NCBI GenBank assembly: GCA_946186665.1
Contig: CAMHOE010000020.1
Location: forward strand, 1 to 42,617
From: an uncultured Clostridia bacterium
Lineage (GTDB): Bacteria; Bacillota; Clostridia; Oscillospirales; Acutalibacteraceae
Direction: 5' to 3'
DNA: 42,617 nucleotides
The notes beneath the pieces are model-generated. The model was not told where the DNA came from, searched no databases, and worked only from the letters and a program-made list of their open reading frames with translations. Positions 1-11,580 of this stretch are shown in pieces (position 1 is the first letter of the stretch; every line of letters starts with the position of its first letter). The position numbers and the translations under genes are program-made.

Positions 1-314
1 ACCCGATTCGCGCTACAGCTTTTGAATGAACGGGTAGGTATGTGTCCGCGCTTACAGCTTTTAACAGCAAAGCTACAGACGTGTTCAGCAATAGCCAAAG
101 TGCTCCCTCAGGAGCATGACGCGGCGCAAGGCTTGCGCACCCGATTCGCGCTACAGCTTCAAATAAATAATTAATGTTTGTGTCCGCGCTCACGGCTTTT
201 AAGAGCAAAGCTACAGACGTGTTCAGCAATAGCCAAAGTGCTCCCTCAGGAGCATGACGCGGACGGTTCTGTTATAAGTTGATGCGTTCTAAGTCGTCCA
301 GTGCGGTCACGCAC
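1..314 (+). repeat. Two tandem units of a modular structured repeat (copies 1 and 2)
   Basis: Each unit has CGATTCGCG (5-12; 142-150), then GTCCGCG (44-50; 182-188), then a core starting CTACAGACGTG (73; 211). Copy 1 stops after GACGCGG at about 123 and runs into a triloop hairpin (124-138, stem GCGCAA/TTGCGC) that opens the second unit. Copy 2 is full length and ends in the hairpin GTGCGGTCACGCAC at 301-314. Each core carries the hairpin GTGCTCC-ctca-GGAGCAT (100-117; 238-255), with a terminal G-U on the plus strand. A partial repeat of the end, GTCACGCAC, follows at 317-325. No gene was seen in 1-365. Confidence 0.85.
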
Positions 315-449
315 CCGTCACGCACCAGCACTGATGACTTTCCACCATAAGCGAGGTGAGCTACTATAAAAGAAAAAAATATCACCATTAAAACTCTTAA
401 AACCTACAGCAGCAGCCATGAGCGCAAAGAGGAAGAAAAAAACCGACGT

Positions 450-2840
450 ATGCTGGATAATTCTCCTATACTTCTTGCGCTGTATCTGTGCGGCTTGCTG
501 GGTATGATACTGTCTGTAGGTGAGGCCATCGGTATCAATGCCGGCTTCTACACTCTCATTATTTCATTTCTGATAATCGTGAATATCGCCTTCTGGTATC
601 TGTATTTCTACCAGAGCAAAATATTTATTTATGTTACTATTGGCGTTACTCTTGCTTGCTGTCTGATCGCAATACCTGAAATATATGCGCTGGCAAGCGA
701 AGCAAAAACCCTCATTTCTATGGGACTGCCACTCAATACCCTGACTTACAGCACCGAGCTTTTGCTCTCCCTTATGTTCCTGATTTCTTTTTTGCTGTTT
801 GCGCTGGAATTCGTCATGAGGAACCATTCCCTGTTGTTTATGATAGGTCTTGCAATACTTATAATAATTCCTGTGGCAGGATATACCATAAGCTTTATTC
901 CCATGATAATGCTGTCGTTCTTCGAGTTCAGCTTTGTAGTTCTGAATATGACAGAGCGAAGAAACCTGAAAAACAGCATGAAAAGCACAAAACGCGCAAG
1001 AGTCAGCATGATAAGTGCCTTGCTGACCGCTTCAATTCTTCTTGTGTCCTTTATTCCTGCTTTCTTTGTAGAGCAGAATAACGAAAATGACCTTTTCAGT
1101 GTCGTATATCAGGCTGACGGCTGGATAAAGGATATTATTTCAAATCTTACAAACAACAATTCTCAGGGCATCAACGGCGGCTCTATCAGCCGTGGAAACC
1201 TGTATCAATCAGGCGAGGACACACTGTCACTTACCTTCAGCAAGCTTCCGACTGACAGAATATATCTGCGCGGCTATATCGGGCAGGACTACAGCGACAG
1301 CGAATGGAGCTCCGCTTATAATGTCAGCGTCTATGATGACGGAAACTACCAGACTTATTTTTACAGGGAAAACTTCATGAATCCGCTGATAAGCTCAATG
1401 TATGATGAAAGCTCACTGGAGAATGACTATCTTTACTCGTCCGACCCTGAGATACCCGAAAGCTTTACATATCTGACGGCAAATTCATCTGATGTTATCT
1501 CCGAGATGTACTATCTCCTTGCAGACGGTTCCGAACTGAATGCCGAAATAGGTACTGTAGAAAATAATGGCATAGAATACTACTATGTGGAAAAAGGCAG
1601 CGGAATTGACAATCCGAACGCCAATACAGTATCCATAAAACACATTGACGAAAACTATTACAATACGCTGTATATCCCCTACTATTCGGAAAAGAGCAAT
1701 TTCAGGATAAGCTCCGAAGGCGGAATAAGCCGCAGAAACGGCTACAGCAACAGCTTTATCACCGCAGATGAGATAAATATGACACGTATGCCGGATGACC
1801 CTGCAAATGCGTCTGTGCTTACCATATGGGGCGAGAACCCATTCTATGAAAACTTCACCGATAAATACATGAATTGCATACAGGATGAATATACATCATA
1901 TCCGGAAGAGACTTTCACAAGGCTCAGGGAGTACTGTGACGAAACACCTCTCGACTCCCTTGAAGAGATAACCACATATATTCTTGTGACTCTTCAGAAT
2001 AAAGCGGTGTATTCAACGACCCCCGGCACAACGCCCTTTAACAGAGATGTAATAGACTACTTCCTGTTCGATAACGGCATGGGATACTGTGTTCATTTTG
2101 CCTCCGCTGCGACACTTATGTACAGAATGTACGGTATTCCTGCAAGATACGTTTCCGGATATGTGGTGGATAATTCAACAGGCGAATATACCTCCACCGA
2201 CGGCGGCTATACAAAGGTACTGACGGACGAATCCGCCCACGCATGGGTCGAGATATTCCTTAAAGACTACGGCTGGGTACCCGTTGAGGTAACGCCCACT
2301 ACAGACGGTACAATGAACGCAAGCTACCCCGGTTACAACTACTCCACAATGCGCCGTGTCATGAGTGAACATGGCTGGACATTCCGCAGCAGCTCGCAGT
2401 CCTCTTCGGAAAGTACAAGCTCTGATGATGAGGATGACGATAATTCCCTCATACCAATGCTGACGGTCATTGTTCCAATCGGTCTTGTTATAGCTGCTGT
2501 TGTATTTGTTATTGTAAGGCATTTGCTGCTGAAACATGCTTTGCCGACAATGGGCTGCCGCAGACTGTTCCATCTGATGATAAAGCTCCTGCAATACCGA
2601 AAACCCCTGAGGGGCTGCACCGGTTCAGAAACGGATTTTGCCGTAAGGCTCAGCAAAGAGATAAGCTCTGTTACAGAAGATGAGTCAAAGCGGCTTGTAG
2701 AAATACTTCAGGAAGTGACCTATTCAGAGAATAAGGTCCCGAAATCCGACCGTGACTTTGTAGAAGAATGTTACCACAGAATACGCAGTGAACTATCCGT
2801 TCCCGTGCGTATCATCGCATTTGTGCGGGGTCTGCTGTAG
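450..2840 (+). CDS. Membrane-anchored transglutaminase-like protein (TgpA/YebA type)
   Basis: About 796 residues from the ATG at 450. The first ~215 residues hold about six hydrophobic segments. An extracytoplasmic region follows, with a transglutaminase-like core: Cys547 in GYCVHFA, His597 in AHAWVE, and an acidic residue near 613 in WVPVEVTPT. A serine/acid-rich linker leads to a last membrane segment (~667-692) and a cytoplasmic tail resembling the DUF4129 tail of TgpA relatives. The family is known, but the substrate is not; an envelope protein or peptidoglycan-linked role is inferred. The start is uncertain. The frame is open back to 360, the extra 28 codons read like coding sequence, and a good ribosome site (AGGTGAG, 354-360) sits 5 nt before an ATA codon at 366. 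The ATG at 450 has only a distant GAGGAAG. A seven-A tract at 373-379 also allows a GTG start at 356 if one base is lost. Confidence 0.85.
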   Translation: MLDNSPILLALYLCGLLGMILSVGEAIGINAGFYTLIISFLIIVNIAFWYLYFYQSKIFIYVTIGVTLACCLIAIPEIYALASEAKTLISMGLPLNTLTYSTELLLSLMFLISFLLFALEFVMRNHSLLFMIGLAILIIIPVAGYTISFIPMIMLSFFEFSFVVLNMTERRNLKNSMKSTKRARVSMISALLTASILLVSFIPAFFVEQNNENDLFSVVYQADGWIKDIISNLTNNNSQGINGGSISRGNLYQSGEDTLSLTFSKLPTDRIYLRGYIGQDYSDSEWSSAYNVSVYDDGNYQTYFYRENFMNPLISSMYDESSLENDYLYSSDPEIPESFTYLTANSSDVISEMYYLLADGSELNAEIGTVENNGIEYYYVEKGSGIDNPNANTVSIKHIDENYYNTLYIPYYSEKSNFRISSEGGISRRNGYSNSFITADEINMTRMPDDPANASVLTIWGENPFYENFTDKYMNCIQDEYTSYPEETFTRLREYCDETPLDSLEEITTYILVTLQNKAVYSTTPGTTPFNRDVIDYFLFDNGMGYCVHFASAATLMYRMYGIPARYVSGYVVDNSTGEYTSTDGGYTKVLTDESAHAWVEIFLKDYGWVPVEVTPTTDGTMNASYPGYNYSTMRRVMSEHGWTFRSSSQSSSESTSSDDEDDDNSLIPMLTVIVPIGLVIAAVVFVIVRHLLLKHALPTMGCRRLFHLMIKLLQYRKPLRGCTGSETDFAVRLSKEISSVTEDESKRLVEILQEVTYSENKVPKSDRDFVEECYHRIRSELSVPVRIIAFVRGLL

Positions 2841-2924
2841 TGAAGGACGAATACCACCATCTTTTGGTTTTTCACTGACTGTCACATTCCTGTCCATATG
2901 CTGCGAAATAAAACAATAAAAAAA

Positions 2925-2985
2925 GTCCGGTTCTCTCCGGACAAAAAACAAGAGGGCAGACTTTTGAGGTCTGCTCTCTCTTTTT
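2925..2985. terminator. Two adjacent hairpins between convergent genes
   Basis: Stem GTCCGG/CCGGAC (2925-2942) has a run of A on its left, so it reads as a terminator with a U-tract for the minus-strand gene ending at 3004. Stem GAGGGCAGAC/GTCTGCTCTC (2952-2978) is followed by TCTTTTT and terminates plus-strand transcription from the transglutaminase gene. On the minus strand it is also followed by T-rich sequence. Confidence 0.8.
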
Positions 2986-3003
2986 GCGTTCAATATAAAC
3001 TTT

Positions 3004-3795
3004 TTACCTCGGAGCAAAGAAGCTTCCGATATCAAAGCCTGTGGGCATTGGGATAGTACACATATAAACAGTCGCAAGTATCAGAGCGACAACAGCTATG
3101 ATAAGCACCACTGCGCGGTTCGGCAGCTTTTTGAATATTCCCACGATACCGAGCATAAACAGCACCAGTGAGTATATAACATTTACAAGATTGTATGCGT
3201 CGCCGTTTGCATTGTCCCTCTGTCCTTCTTCAAGATACTGTGTGGACTGAGCAAGAAGGTCGTTTGCATCGACAAAGTATTTATCTACCAGCCCCGGCAT
3301 ATCGAAGGGAGAGTCGGCGTCATTTTCAGTCATCCAGTCAATTCCTTCTACAAGAATTTCACTGGCGTTCTGCTCGATATATGTATTGAGCTTTTCTTGC
3401 AGAAGCTCAGACTTTGCTGTATCCTTATCCATATCTGCCAGAACCTGATCAAAGGAATAATCCATCATGGTGTTCCATGCCATAAGATCCGAAAGATAAA
3501 GCTGTATGCCTGCGTTATACTCGGAGTTGCCCTCAGAAGCATACACCGTACTCTTTGTGTAGTTGGTTGCCTGATTTCCTCCGTGAAGCGAGCCTATCCA
3601 TGTCGCCCACGCTGTAAGCAGTGCGGTAATGCCAAGAAAGATAGCTACAAGCACCTCTATTCTGTTCTCGCTGAGCAGCTTTTTCTTTTTCTCTTCGCCC
3701 TCTTCATTGCCCTCAGTATTATCTGTGTTCTCTTCTTTTGAAGTCTCCTCAGACTTTACGATTTCCTCTGCTTCATTTTTGATTTCCTCTGTCAT
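3004..3795 (-). CDS. Unknown membrane protein with three predicted TM segments
   Basis: 263 residues, not recognised with confidence. The first 40 residues are very acidic, rich in Glu and Lys. One hydrophobic helix spans about 46-66, a soluble, mostly helical domain about 70-200, and two more hydrophobic helices about 202-221 and 228-247. The topology (N-terminal TM, soluble middle, paired C-terminal TMs) resembles DUF4337 proteins, but this was not checked by a profile search. The start has a clear ribosome site (AGGAGGAGACGT before ATG). It lies downstream of rpoC on the same strand but is separated by the rpoC terminator (3986-4022), so it is probably transcribed on its own. The 190-bp leader contains two hairpin-forming repeats. 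Confidence 0.75.
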   Translation of the reverse strand: MTEEIKNEAEEIVKSEETSKEENTDNTEGNEEGEEKKKKLLSENRIEVLVAIFLGITALLTAWATWIGSLHGGNQATNYTKSTVYASEGNSEYNAGIQLYLSDLMAWNTMMDYSFDQVLADMDKDTAKSELLQEKLNTYIEQNASEILVEGIDWMTENDADSPFDMPGLVDKYFVDANDLLAQSTQYLEEGQRDNANGDAYNLVNVIYSLVLFMLGIVGIFKKLPNRAVVLIIAVVALILATVYMCTIPMPTGFDIGSFFAPR

Positions 3796-3877
3796 TACGT
3801 CTCCTCCTGAAAATTTTTTCTGCCTTATTAACGCAGCGGCAAGATGTACGGAAATTGTTTTTCCCGTAGCTGCTGCA

Positions 3878-3932
3878 TGGGGAAAACCCTTTTCCAGCGG
3901 AAAAAGGGTTATTCCCCATACCCCTTTCCTAA
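3878..3932 (-). repeat. Dispersed hairpin repeat in the leader of the 3004-3795 gene
   Basis: A long imperfect hairpin (3878-3918) pairs ATGGGGAAAACCC with GGGTTATTCCCCAT and is followed by ACCCCTTTCCT. The segment about 3901-3931 recurs in opposite orientation, with one mismatch, at about 13371-13400. A second possible hairpin, GCAGC/GCTGC with TACGG/CCGTA inside, lies at about 3834-3877. No gene is seen in 3796-3985. Confidence 0.65.
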
Positions 3933-3985
3933 AACCGCTGAATATCCGTCCAAATTAACAGCGCAGTCTGATGGTCAATAACCTC

Positions 3986-4022
3986 AAAAGGCACATTATC
4001 GTTTTCAGACAATGTGCCTTTT
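3986..4022 (-). terminator. rpoC terminator
   Basis: Stem AAAAGGCACATT/AATGTGCCTTTT with a 13-nt loop, 14 nt after the rpoC stop. On the minus strand the 3' arm ends in CCTTTTG, giving a short U-tract. Confidence 0.85.
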
Positions 4023-4035
4023 GTGTAACTGTGGA

Positions 4036-7000
4036 TTATTCTATGGTGTCACCGGATGAACCCATTGATGCAGGAGAGGGATTTGTTTCCTCTATCTCTA
4101 CATCACTGTAGCGGTGCATACCTGTACCGGCAGGTACAAGCTTACCGATGATAACATTCTCCTTCAGACCCATGAGCGGATCGGATTTACCCTTTATCGC
4201 AGCGTCTGTAAGAACTCTTGTCGTCTCCTGGAAGGATGCTGCGGACAGGAACGAATCTGTTGCAAGAGATGCCTTTGTGATACCAAGAAGAAGAGGTGTA
4301 TAGGTCGCTGTGGAAAGTCCTTCCTCACCCTCTGCTATTCTCTTCTCTACTGCCGCATTCTCTGCATAATACTCACCCTTGTCAACAAGTGAACCCGGAA
4401 GAAGATTTGTGCTGCCGGCATCGTCTATCCTGATCTTTCTCATCATCTGGCGAACGATTACCTCTATATGCTTATCGTTGATATCAACACCCTGCATACG
4501 GTAAGCACTCTGAACTTCCTTGATAAGGTAGTCCTGTACGGATGCCGTACCCTTGATGGTGAGTACATCGTGTGGGTTGACTGAGCCTTCAGTAATGAGG
4601 TCGCCTGCTTCTATGACCTGACCCTCTTCAACTCTTGTTCTTGAACCGAAGGGGATAAGATACTCTCTCTTCTCGCCTGTTTCCGGATCGGTGATAACAG
4701 CGTGTCTGTTTCTCTTTATCTCTTCAAAGGTAACTCTTCCGCCGATCTCACTGATAATAGCAAGGTGCTTCGGCTTTCTTGCCTCAAACAGCTCCTCAAC
4801 TCGGGGAAGACCCTGTGTGATATCCTCACCGCCTGCGACACCGCCGGTATGGAAGGTTCTCATGGTAAGCTGTGTACCCGGCTCACCGATAGACTGAGCA
4901 GCTATGATACCCACAGCCTCACCGATAGTAACAGGCATACCGTTTGCAAGGTTGGAGCCGTAGCACTTTTTGCATACACCATGCTGTGCGCGGCAGTCAA
5001 GTATGGAACGTATCATAATGGACTTGACACCCTTGCCGACAATTATATCAGCGTCATGCTCGTCCATCATCTTTGAAGATGAAACAAGTACCTCGCCTGT
5101 CTCCTCGTCCTTGAAGTCCTCACAGAGGTATCTGCCGAGAAGTCTCTCGTGCATTGCTTCAATTACGCTGTTGCCCTCTTTCAGGTCATAAACTACGATA
5201 CCCTCTTTGGTTCCGCAGTCCTCCTCACGGATGATGACCTCCTGAGATACGTCAACAAGTCGTCTTGTAAGGTAACCTGAGTCGGCGGTACGAAGTGCGG
5301 TATCCGCAAGACCTTTACGTGCGCCTCGTGATGAGATAAAGTACTCGAGAATGTTAAGACCCTCACGATAGTTAGCCCTGATCGGGATCTCGATAGTCTT
5401 ACCTGATGTATTGGCGATAAGTCCTCGCATACCTGCAAGCTGTCTGATCTGGCTCATAGAACCACGGGCACCTGAGTCAGCCATCATGAATATTGGGTTA
5501 TATTTGCCAAGATTACTCTGGAGGGCGTCTGTTACATCGTTTGTAGCCTTTTCCCAGATCTTCAGGACTTTTTCATAACGCTCCTGATTTGACATGAAGC
5601 CTCGTCTGAACATCTTGCCCACCTTATCTATCTCAGCTTCGGCGTTCTTGATGATCTCTTTCTTTTTGGGCGGGATCTCTGCATCGCATACAGCAACGGT
5701 GATAGCGCCCTTTGTGGAGTACTTGTAGCCCTGTGCCTTTACAGCGTCAAGTACCTGAGATGTAAGCTGTGTGCCGTGTGTCTTTATACACTTGTCAAAG
5801 ATCTTTCCAAGCTGCTTTTTACCAACGAGGAAGTCTATCTCATATTTCATGAAGTTGTCGGGGTCGCTTCTGTCAACATAGCCCAGATCCTGAGGTATGG
5901 GTCTGTTGAAGATTATACGGCCTACTGTTGTATCAATAAGAACAGAGCGTTTAACGCCGTTCCATTCGCCCTCACGGCGAACCTTTATCTTTGCATGGAG
6001 ACTTATGGCATTTGTCTCATAAGCCATGATAGCCTCGTTTGTGTCTCTGAATATCTTTCCTTCACCCGGCTCGCCGTCCTTGTCAAGTGTCAGATAGTAT
6101 GAACCAAGTACCATATCCTGTGTCGGAACAGTAACAGGCTTACCGTCAGAGGGCTTGAGCAGGTTATTTGCAGCAAGCATAAGGAAGCGTGCTTCTGCCT
6201 GAGCTTCTGCGGAAAGAGGTACGTGAACTGCCATCTGGTCACCGTCGAAGTCAGCGTTGAATGCCGTACACGCAAGGGGATGAAGCTTCAGTGCCTTACC
6301 CTCTACAAGAACAGGCTCGAATGCCTGTATACCAAGTCTGTGAAGTGTCGGCGCACGGTTGAGCATTACAGGGTGACCCTTGATAACTCTTTCAAGTGCG
6401 TCCCATACTTCGGGCTTTGCACGTTCAACTGCTTTTCTTGCAGCCTTGATGTTCTGTGCAGAACCGCTCTCTACAAGTATCTTCATTACAAAGGGCTTGA
6501 ACAGCTCCAGCGCCATTTCCTTCGGAAGTCCGCACTGATACATTTTAAGCTCAGGACCTACGACGATAACCGAACGTCCTGAATAGTCAACACGCTTTCC
6601 GAGAAGGTTCTGACGGAAACGTCCCTGCTTACCCTTAAGCATATCGGAAAGTGATTTGAGCGCTCTGTTGTTCGGACCTGTAACAGGTCTGCCTCTTCTG
6701 CCGTTGTCGATGAGCGCATCCACAGCTTCCTGAAGCATACGCTTTTCGTTCCTGATTATGATATCCGGAGCGTTAAGCTCTAAAAGTCTTGTCAGACGGT
6801 TGTTTCTGTTTATTACCCTGCGGTAAAGATCATTGAGGTCGGATGTAGCAAAACGTCCGCCGTCAAGCTGTACCATAGGACGGATATCCGGAGGGATGAC
6901 CGGTATAACATCAAGTATCATCCACTCAGGACGGTTTCCTGAAAGGCGGAAGGACTCAACGACCTCAAGTCTTTTGAGAATACGCACTCTCTTCTGACCT

Positions 7001-7608
7001 GTAGCTCCTTCCAGTTCCTCTTTTAGTTCCTCAGAAAGCTTATCAAGGTCGATCTCTTCAAGAAGCTTTTTTATAGCCTCTGCGCCCATCATGGCTTCGA
7101 AATCGTCCTCGTATTTTTCCTTCATGTCCCTGTAGTCCTTTTCAGTCAGGCACTGCTGCTTTGAAAGCTCACGTGAAGCTTCGCTGTCAGGCTCCACACT
7201 TGTTACTATATACATAGCAAAGTAAAGGACCTTTTCCAGTGTACGGGGGGATATATCAAGGATAAGGCCCATTCTTGAAGGGATACCCTTGAAATACCAT
7301 ATATGGGATACCGGAGCCGCAAGCTCGATATGACCCATACGCTCACGGCGCACCTTTGATCTTGTTATCTCAACGCCGCAGCGCTCACATATTCTGCCCT
7401 TGAAGTGGATCTTCTTGTACTTGCCGCAGTGGCACTCCCAGTCCTTCTGAGGACCGAAGATAGCTTCGCAGAAGAGTCCCTCTCTCTCAGGCTTCAGTGT
7501 ACGATAGTTTATTGTTTCGGGTTTTTTGACTTCACCGTATGACCACTGTCTGATAAGATCAGGTGATGCCAGACCGATTTTTATTGATTCAAATTCATTG
7601 AATTCCAT
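4036..7608 (-). CDS. rpoC: DNA-directed RNA polymerase subunit beta'
   Basis: About 1190 residues. It carries the N-terminal zinc site ([19 protein letters not shown]), the magnesium-binding catalytic loop [12 protein letters not shown], and the second zinc site ([13 protein letters not shown]). The bridge helix/trigger loop region is intact (for example [16 protein letters not shown]). The open frame extends to 7638, but the start is placed at the ATG at 7608 ([12 protein letters not shown]), because it has a purine-rich ribosome site (GAGGGGG) about 10 nt upstream; a start at 7638 would overlap rpoB. It follows rpoB by 16 bp in one transcription unit and is closed by the terminator at 3986-4022. 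The usual downstream neighbours rpsL/rpsG are absent. Confidence 0.98.
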   Translation of the reverse strand: MEFNEFESIKIGLASPDLIRQWSYGEVKKPETINYRTLKPEREGLFCEAIFGPQKDWECHCGKYKKIHFKGRICERCGVEITRSKVRRERMGHIELAAPVSHIWYFKGIPSRMGLILDISPRTLEKVLYFAMYIVTSVEPDSEASRELSKQQCLTEKDYRDMKEKYEDDFEAMMGAEAIKKLLEEIDLDKLSEELKEELEGATGQKRVRILKRLEVVESFRLSGNRPEWMILDVIPVIPPDIRPMVQLDGGRFATSDLNDLYRRVINRNNRLTRLLELNAPDIIIRNEKRMLQEAVDALIDNGRRGRPVTGPNNRALKSLSDMLKGKQGRFRQNLLGKRVDYSGRSVIVVGPELKMYQCGLPKEMALELFKPFVMKILVESGSAQNIKAARKAVERAKPEVWDALERVIKGHPVMLNRAPTLHRLGIQAFEPVLVEGKALKLHPLACTAFNADFDGDQMAVHVPLSAEAQAEARFLMLAANNLLKPSDGKPVTVPTQDMVLGSYYLTLDKDGEPGEGKIFRDTNEAIMAYETNAISLHAKIKVRREGEWNGVKRSVLIDTTVGRIIFNRPIPQDLGYVDRSDPDNFMKYEIDFLVGKKQLGKIFDKCIKTHGTQLTSQVLDAVKAQGYKYSTKGAITVAVCDAEIPPKKKEIIKNAEAEIDKVGKMFRRGFMSNQERYEKVLKIWEKATNDVTDALQSNLGKYNPIFMMADSGARGSMSQIRQLAGMRGLIANTSGKTIEIPIRANYREGLNILEYFISSRGARKGLADTALRTADSGYLTRRLVDVSQEVIIREEDCGTKEGIVVYDLKEGNSVIEAMHERLLGRYLCEDFKDEETGEVLVSSSKMMDEHDADIIVGKGVKSIMIRSILDCRAQHGVCKKCYGSNLANGMPVTIGEAVGIIAAQSIGEPGTQLTMRTFHTGGVAGGEDITQGLPRVEELFEARKPKHLAIISEIGGRVTFEEIKRNRHAVITDPETGEKREYLIPFGSRTRVEEGQVIEAGDLITEGSVNPHDVLTIKGTASVQDYLIKEVQSAYRMQGVDINDKHIEVIVRQMMRKIRIDDAGSTNLLPGSLVDKGEYYAENAAVEKRIAEGEEGLSTATYTPLLLGITKASLATDSFLSAASFQETTRVLTDAAIKGKSDPLMGLKENVIIGKLVPAGTGMHRYSDVEIEETNPSPASMGSSGDTIE

Positions 7609-7624
7609 GAGATCCTGCCCCCTC

Positions 7625-10600
7625 TCAGTTGTCATCATTCAGATCGTCTATATCAAAAGAATCGTCGACCCTGAAGTAATCGTCATCGTCATCGTTTTCA
7701 GGCTCGAACAGCTCTTCTTCGCCGTTTTCATCAGTTATCTGATAGCCGTCGGGGTCACCGTCAGTCATCACGTTCTTTTCATCGAAGGATGTGTCTGCTG
7801 GGATTATATCATCATCAAGATCCTGCTGGAGGTTTATCTCGTTCTTATCCCTGTCAAGCACCTTGATATCAAGCGCAAGAGACTGAAGCTCCTTGATAAG
7901 TACCTTGAAGGACTCCGGGATACCCGGCTTTGGTATGTTCTGACCCTTGACGATAGCCTCGTATGTCTTGACTCTTCCGACAACGTCGTCCGACTTGACT
8001 GTAAGTATCTCCTGTAGAGTATAAGCTGCGCCGTAAGCCTCCAGTGCCCATACCTCCATCTCTCCGAAACGCTGTCCGCCGAACTGTGCTTTACCGCCAA
8101 GAGGCTGCTGCGTAACCAGTGAGTAAGGACCTGTGGAACGTGCGTGGATCTTATCATCAACAAGGTGATGCAGCTTCAGGTAGTACATATATCCTACGGT
8201 GACGGGGTTGTCGAAGTATTCGCCTGTACGTCCGTCCTTCAGCCAGATCTTGCCGTCCTCGCTTATGCCTGCGTCACGGAAGCACTGGAAAATATCCTGC
8301 TCGTGTGCGCCGTCAAATACGGGAGTCATTATCTTCCAGCCCAGAGCCTTTGCCGCATATCCAAGATGCACCTCAAGCACCTGTCCGATATTCATTCGGG
8401 AAGGCACGCCCAGAGGGTTCAGAACGATATCCAGCGGTCTGCCGTCAGGAAGGAAGGGCATATCCTCCTCCGGAAGCACTCTGGAAACGACACCCTTGTT
8501 GCCATGACGTCCTGCCATCTTATCGCCGACCTGTATCTTACGCTTCTGAGCTATATAGCAGCGGACTACTTTATTAACGCCCGGTGCAAGCTCATCACTG
8601 CTGTTTTCCTTTGTAAATACCTTTACATCAACAATGATGCCGTATTCACCGTGAGGAACACGAAGGGAAGTATCACGTACCTCTCTGGACTTCTCGCCGA
8701 ATATCGCGCGGAGAAGTCTTTCCTCTGCGGTAAGCTCTGTCTCTCCCTTAGGCGTAACCTTACCGACAAGTATATCGCCGGCGTGTACCTCTGCGCCGAT
8801 ATGGATGATACCGTTCTCGTCCAGATCACGCAGCTGGTCGTCGCCTATATTCGGGATATCCCTTGTTATCTCCTCAGGACCGAGCTTTGTATCTCTTGCT
8901 TCTGTTTCATATTCTTCTATATGGATAGATGTATAGACATCATCACGAACTATTTTTTCGTTGAGGAGTACAGCATCCTCGTAGTTATAGCCCTCCCATG
9001 TCATAAAGCCGATAAGGGCATTCTTTCCAAGGCTTATCTCACCGTTGCTTGTAGCAGGGCCGTCTGCAAGTACTTCATTCTTCTCCACACGCTGTCCCAC
9101 ATCAACTATCGGGACCTGATTGATACAGGTACCCTGATTGGAACGCATGAACTTTGTCACCTTGAAGGTCTGGAGCCTGCCGGAGTCATACTGTACCTTT
9201 ATCTGGTCTGCGCTTACGTATTTTACAACACCTGCTTCTTCGGAAAGGATACAAACGCCTGAGTCAACACCTGCTTTATATTCCATACCGGTGCCTACTA
9301 TAGGCGACTCCGTAACAAGAAGCGGCACTGCCTGTCTCTGCATGTTTGATCCCATGAGGGCGCGGTTGGCGTCATCGTTTTCAAGGAAGGGGATCATAGC
9401 GGTAGCAACGGATACTACCATCTTCGGAGAGACGTCCATATAGTCCGCCTTGCTCCTTTCAACTTCAACGAATTCGTCTCTGCATCTGCCGACGATCTTT
9501 GCGTTTACAAAGTGACCCTCAGCATCAAGAGGTTCGTTAGCCTGAGCGACGATGTAATTATCCTCGACATCCGCCGTCATGTATTCAACCTGATTTGTGA
9601 CCACGCCTGTCTCCTTGTCCACCTTGCGGAAAGGAGCCTCTATAAGTCCGTACTCGTTGATCTTTGCAAATGTAGCAAGATAGGAGATCAGACCGATGTT
9701 AGGACCTTCAGGAGTCTCGATAGGACACATACGTCCATAGTGTGTATAGTGAACGTCACGTACCTCAAATCCTGCACGGTCTCTTGAAAGACCGCCGGGA
9801 CCAAGGGCTGAAAGACGTCTTTTATGTGTAAGCTCTGCCAAGGGGTTATTCTGATCCATGAACTGTGAAAGAGGCGAGGAACCGAAGAATTCCTTGATAG
9901 CCGCTGTCACGGGACGGATATTGATAAGTGCGTTGGGAGCAAGGTTGCTCAGATCCTGCGCCTGAAGAGTCATCCTCTCTCTGATAACTCTTTCAAGTCT
10001 TGCAAAGCCTATCCTGAACTGGTTCTGGAGAAGCTCGCCGACAGAACGGATACGTCTGTTGCCCAGATGGTCGATATCGTCTGTTGTGCCGATACCGCAG
10101 GCAAGGGAGTTCATATAGTTGATGGTAGAGAATATATCATCAATTATGATGTGCTTCGGAACAAGCTCGTCCTTGCGTCTTTTTATCTCCTTTTTAAGCT
10201 CTGCTTCATCGCTTACTGTATCGAGGATATCACGCAGAACAGTAAAGCGTACCTTCTCGTTGATGCCGCATTCCTGCTTTGCATCGAAGCTCACATACTT
10301 TGAGATATTTACCATGCCGTTGGAAATGAGCTTTACAGTCCTGCCGTCTGCACCCTCTACGAATGCTACGGTAACGCCTGCATCCTCTATCTCCATAGCC
10401 CTCTCCTTAGAGATGACCTCACCTGCATCAGCAAGAAGCTCGCCTGTTGAGGGGTCTGCGATAGGTTCTGTGATCTTCTGGTTTGCAAGGCGGTTTGCGA
10501 TACCAAGCTTTTTGTTATATTTATATCTGCCCACTCTTGACATATCATAACGTCTGGGGTCAAAGAACAGCATATCGATATGTGCCTGTGCGCTCTCTAC

Positions 10601-11347
10601 TGTAGGAGGCTCACTGGGGCGAAGCTTTCTGTAGACCTCTTTCAGAGCGTCATCCTGATTGTCAGTAGTATCCTTTTCGATAGTCGCCATGATCCTGTCG
10701 TCGGGTCCGAAGTAATCTATTATCTCCTGATCCGTTCCAAGTCCTAAAGCTCTTATGAAAACTGTGATCGGTATTTTTCTGTTCTTGTCTATACGAACGT
10801 AGAATACATCGTTTACATCGTTTTCATACTCCAGCCATGCGCCTCTGTTAGGAATGACAGTCGCGCTGAAAAGCTCCTTACCGGTCTTGTCGTGTTCCAT
10901 TTTATAGTAAACGCCCGGCGATCTTACCAGCTGAGAAACGATAACACGCTCAGCACCGTTGATAACGAATGTTCCGCTCGGCGTCATAAGCGGAAAATCG
11001 CCCATAAATACTACAGAATCCTTTATCTCTGAGGTTTCCCTGTTAAAGAGTCTTGCCTTGACCTTAAGGGGTGCGGCGTAGGTCACGTCACGCTCCTTGC
11101 ACTCGGCTATGGAATAGTTAGGATGGTCAGTCTCCAGAGTATAGTCGATAAAGCTCAGCACAAGATTGCCGGAATAATCGGTTATACCCGAAACATCCTC
11201 AAATACCTCCTGAAGACCTTTTTCAAGAAACCACTTGTAGGAGTCCTTCTGGATCTCTATGAGATTAGGCATTTCAATGATCTCGTCAGTGTGAGAAAAG
11301 CTCATTCGCTCGGTCTTACCCAAACGCACGGGTCTGGCGTTTACCAT
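7625..11347 (-). CDS. rpoB: DNA-directed RNA polymerase subunit beta
   Basis: 1240 residues. The rifampicin-binding region reads [20 protein letters not shown] followed by [13 protein letters not shown], with the usual residues of a sensitive enzyme at the common resistance positions. The C-terminal core has the conserved [11 protein letters not shown] and [18 protein letters not shown] segments. The final ~60 residues are an acidic tail rich in Asp and Glu, typical of some Clostridia. The start ATG ([15 protein letters not shown]) is preceded by GGAG with normal spacing. rplJ/rplL do not precede it; instead there is an intergenic region with its own promoter, and glk lies divergently. Confidence 0.98.
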   Translation of the reverse strand: MVNARPVRLGKTERMSFSHTDEIIEMPNLIEIQKDSYKWFLEKGLQEVFEDVSGITDYSGNLVLSFIDYTLETDHPNYSIAECKERDVTYAAPLKVKARLFNRETSEIKDSVVFMGDFPLMTPSGTFVINGAERVIVSQLVRSPGVYYKMEHDKTGKELFSATVIPNRGAWLEYENDVNDVFYVRIDKNRKIPITVFIRALGLGTDQEIIDYFGPDDRIMATIEKDTTDNQDDALKEVYRKLRPSEPPTVESAQAHIDMLFFDPRRYDMSRVGRYKYNKKLGIANRLANQKITEPIADPSTGELLADAGEVISKERAMEIEDAGVTVAFVEGADGRTVKLISNGMVNISKYVSFDAKQECGINEKVRFTVLRDILDTVSDEAELKKEIKRRKDELVPKHIIIDDIFSTINYMNSLACGIGTTDDIDHLGNRRIRSVGELLQNQFRIGFARLERVIRERMTLQAQDLSNLAPNALINIRPVTAAIKEFFGSSPLSQFMDQNNPLAELTHKRRLSALGPGGLSRDRAGFEVRDVHYTHYGRMCPIETPEGPNIGLISYLATFAKINEYGLIEAPFRKVDKETGVVTNQVEYMTADVEDNYIVAQANEPLDAEGHFVNAKIVGRCRDEFVEVERSKADYMDVSPKMVVSVATAMIPFLENDDANRALMGSNMQRQAVPLLVTESPIVGTGMEYKAGVDSGVCILSEEAGVVKYVSADQIKVQYDSGRLQTFKVTKFMRSNQGTCINQVPIVDVGQRVEKNEVLADGPATSNGEISLGKNALIGFMTWEGYNYEDAVLLNEKIVRDDVYTSIHIEEYETEARDTKLGPEEITRDIPNIGDDQLRDLDENGIIHIGAEVHAGDILVGKVTPKGETELTAEERLLRAIFGEKSREVRDTSLRVPHGEYGIIVDVKVFTKENSSDELAPGVNKVVRCYIAQKRKIQVGDKMAGRHGNKGVVSRVLPEEDMPFLPDGRPLDIVLNPLGVPSRMNIGQVLEVHLGYAAKALGWKIMTPVFDGAHEQDIFQCFRDAGISEDGKIWLKDGRTGEYFDNPVTVGYMYYLKLHHLVDDKIHARSTGPYSLVTQQPLGGKAQFGGQRFGEMEVWALEAYGAAYTLQEILTVKSDDVVGRVKTYEAIVKGQNIPKPGIPESFKVLIKELQSLALDIKVLDRDKNEINLQQDLDDDIIPADTSFDEKNVMTDGDPDGYQITDENGEEELFEPENDDDDDYFRVDDSFDIDDLNDDN

Positions 11348-11383
11348 AAAATCACTCCATTCAATTTGTTGCTTTCCGGAAAC

Positions 11384-11506
11384 ACGGGACAGCTCAGGGG
11401 AACCCTTCAGAATATCCCGTCATCACACAGCACATCCGGAGATGCCGTGTGTGCCGCTGCCCCCAAAAACCTTTTCAAAAAAACCACTTGATTTTTTTCT
11501 TCAAGT
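11384..11506 (-). promoter_or_regulatory. Structured rpoB leader
   Basis: Three potential hairpins lie between the rpoB promoter and its start codon. In transcription order: a weak 6-bp stem ACTTGA/TCAAGT (11486-11506) followed by GG and seven T, resembling an intrinsic terminator or attenuator; a long stem pairing 11424-11436 with 11441-11453 around a 4-nt loop, with an internal mismatch; and stem ACGGGA/TCCCGT (11384-11420). The leader is about 225 nt. I do not recognise a known leader family. Confidence 0.5.
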
Positions 11507-11580
11507 ATGATAATATTTTTTTAAGTCTTGTAGGTGCGGCTGTCAAAAGAGGGCACTCTTCTACTATGGTGCATTTTATA

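Noticed and set aside
73..314. Guide RNA of an IscB or TnpB element
   Set aside because: No IscB, TnpB or TnpA gene is present and I could not match the core to those RNA families; left as a search to run, not a call.
8144..9262. 372-codon open frame antisense to rpoB
   Set aside because: It lies wholly inside rpoB on the other strand, has atypical composition and no ribosome site; rpoB is unambiguous there. The same applies to other antisense frames in rpoB and rpoC.
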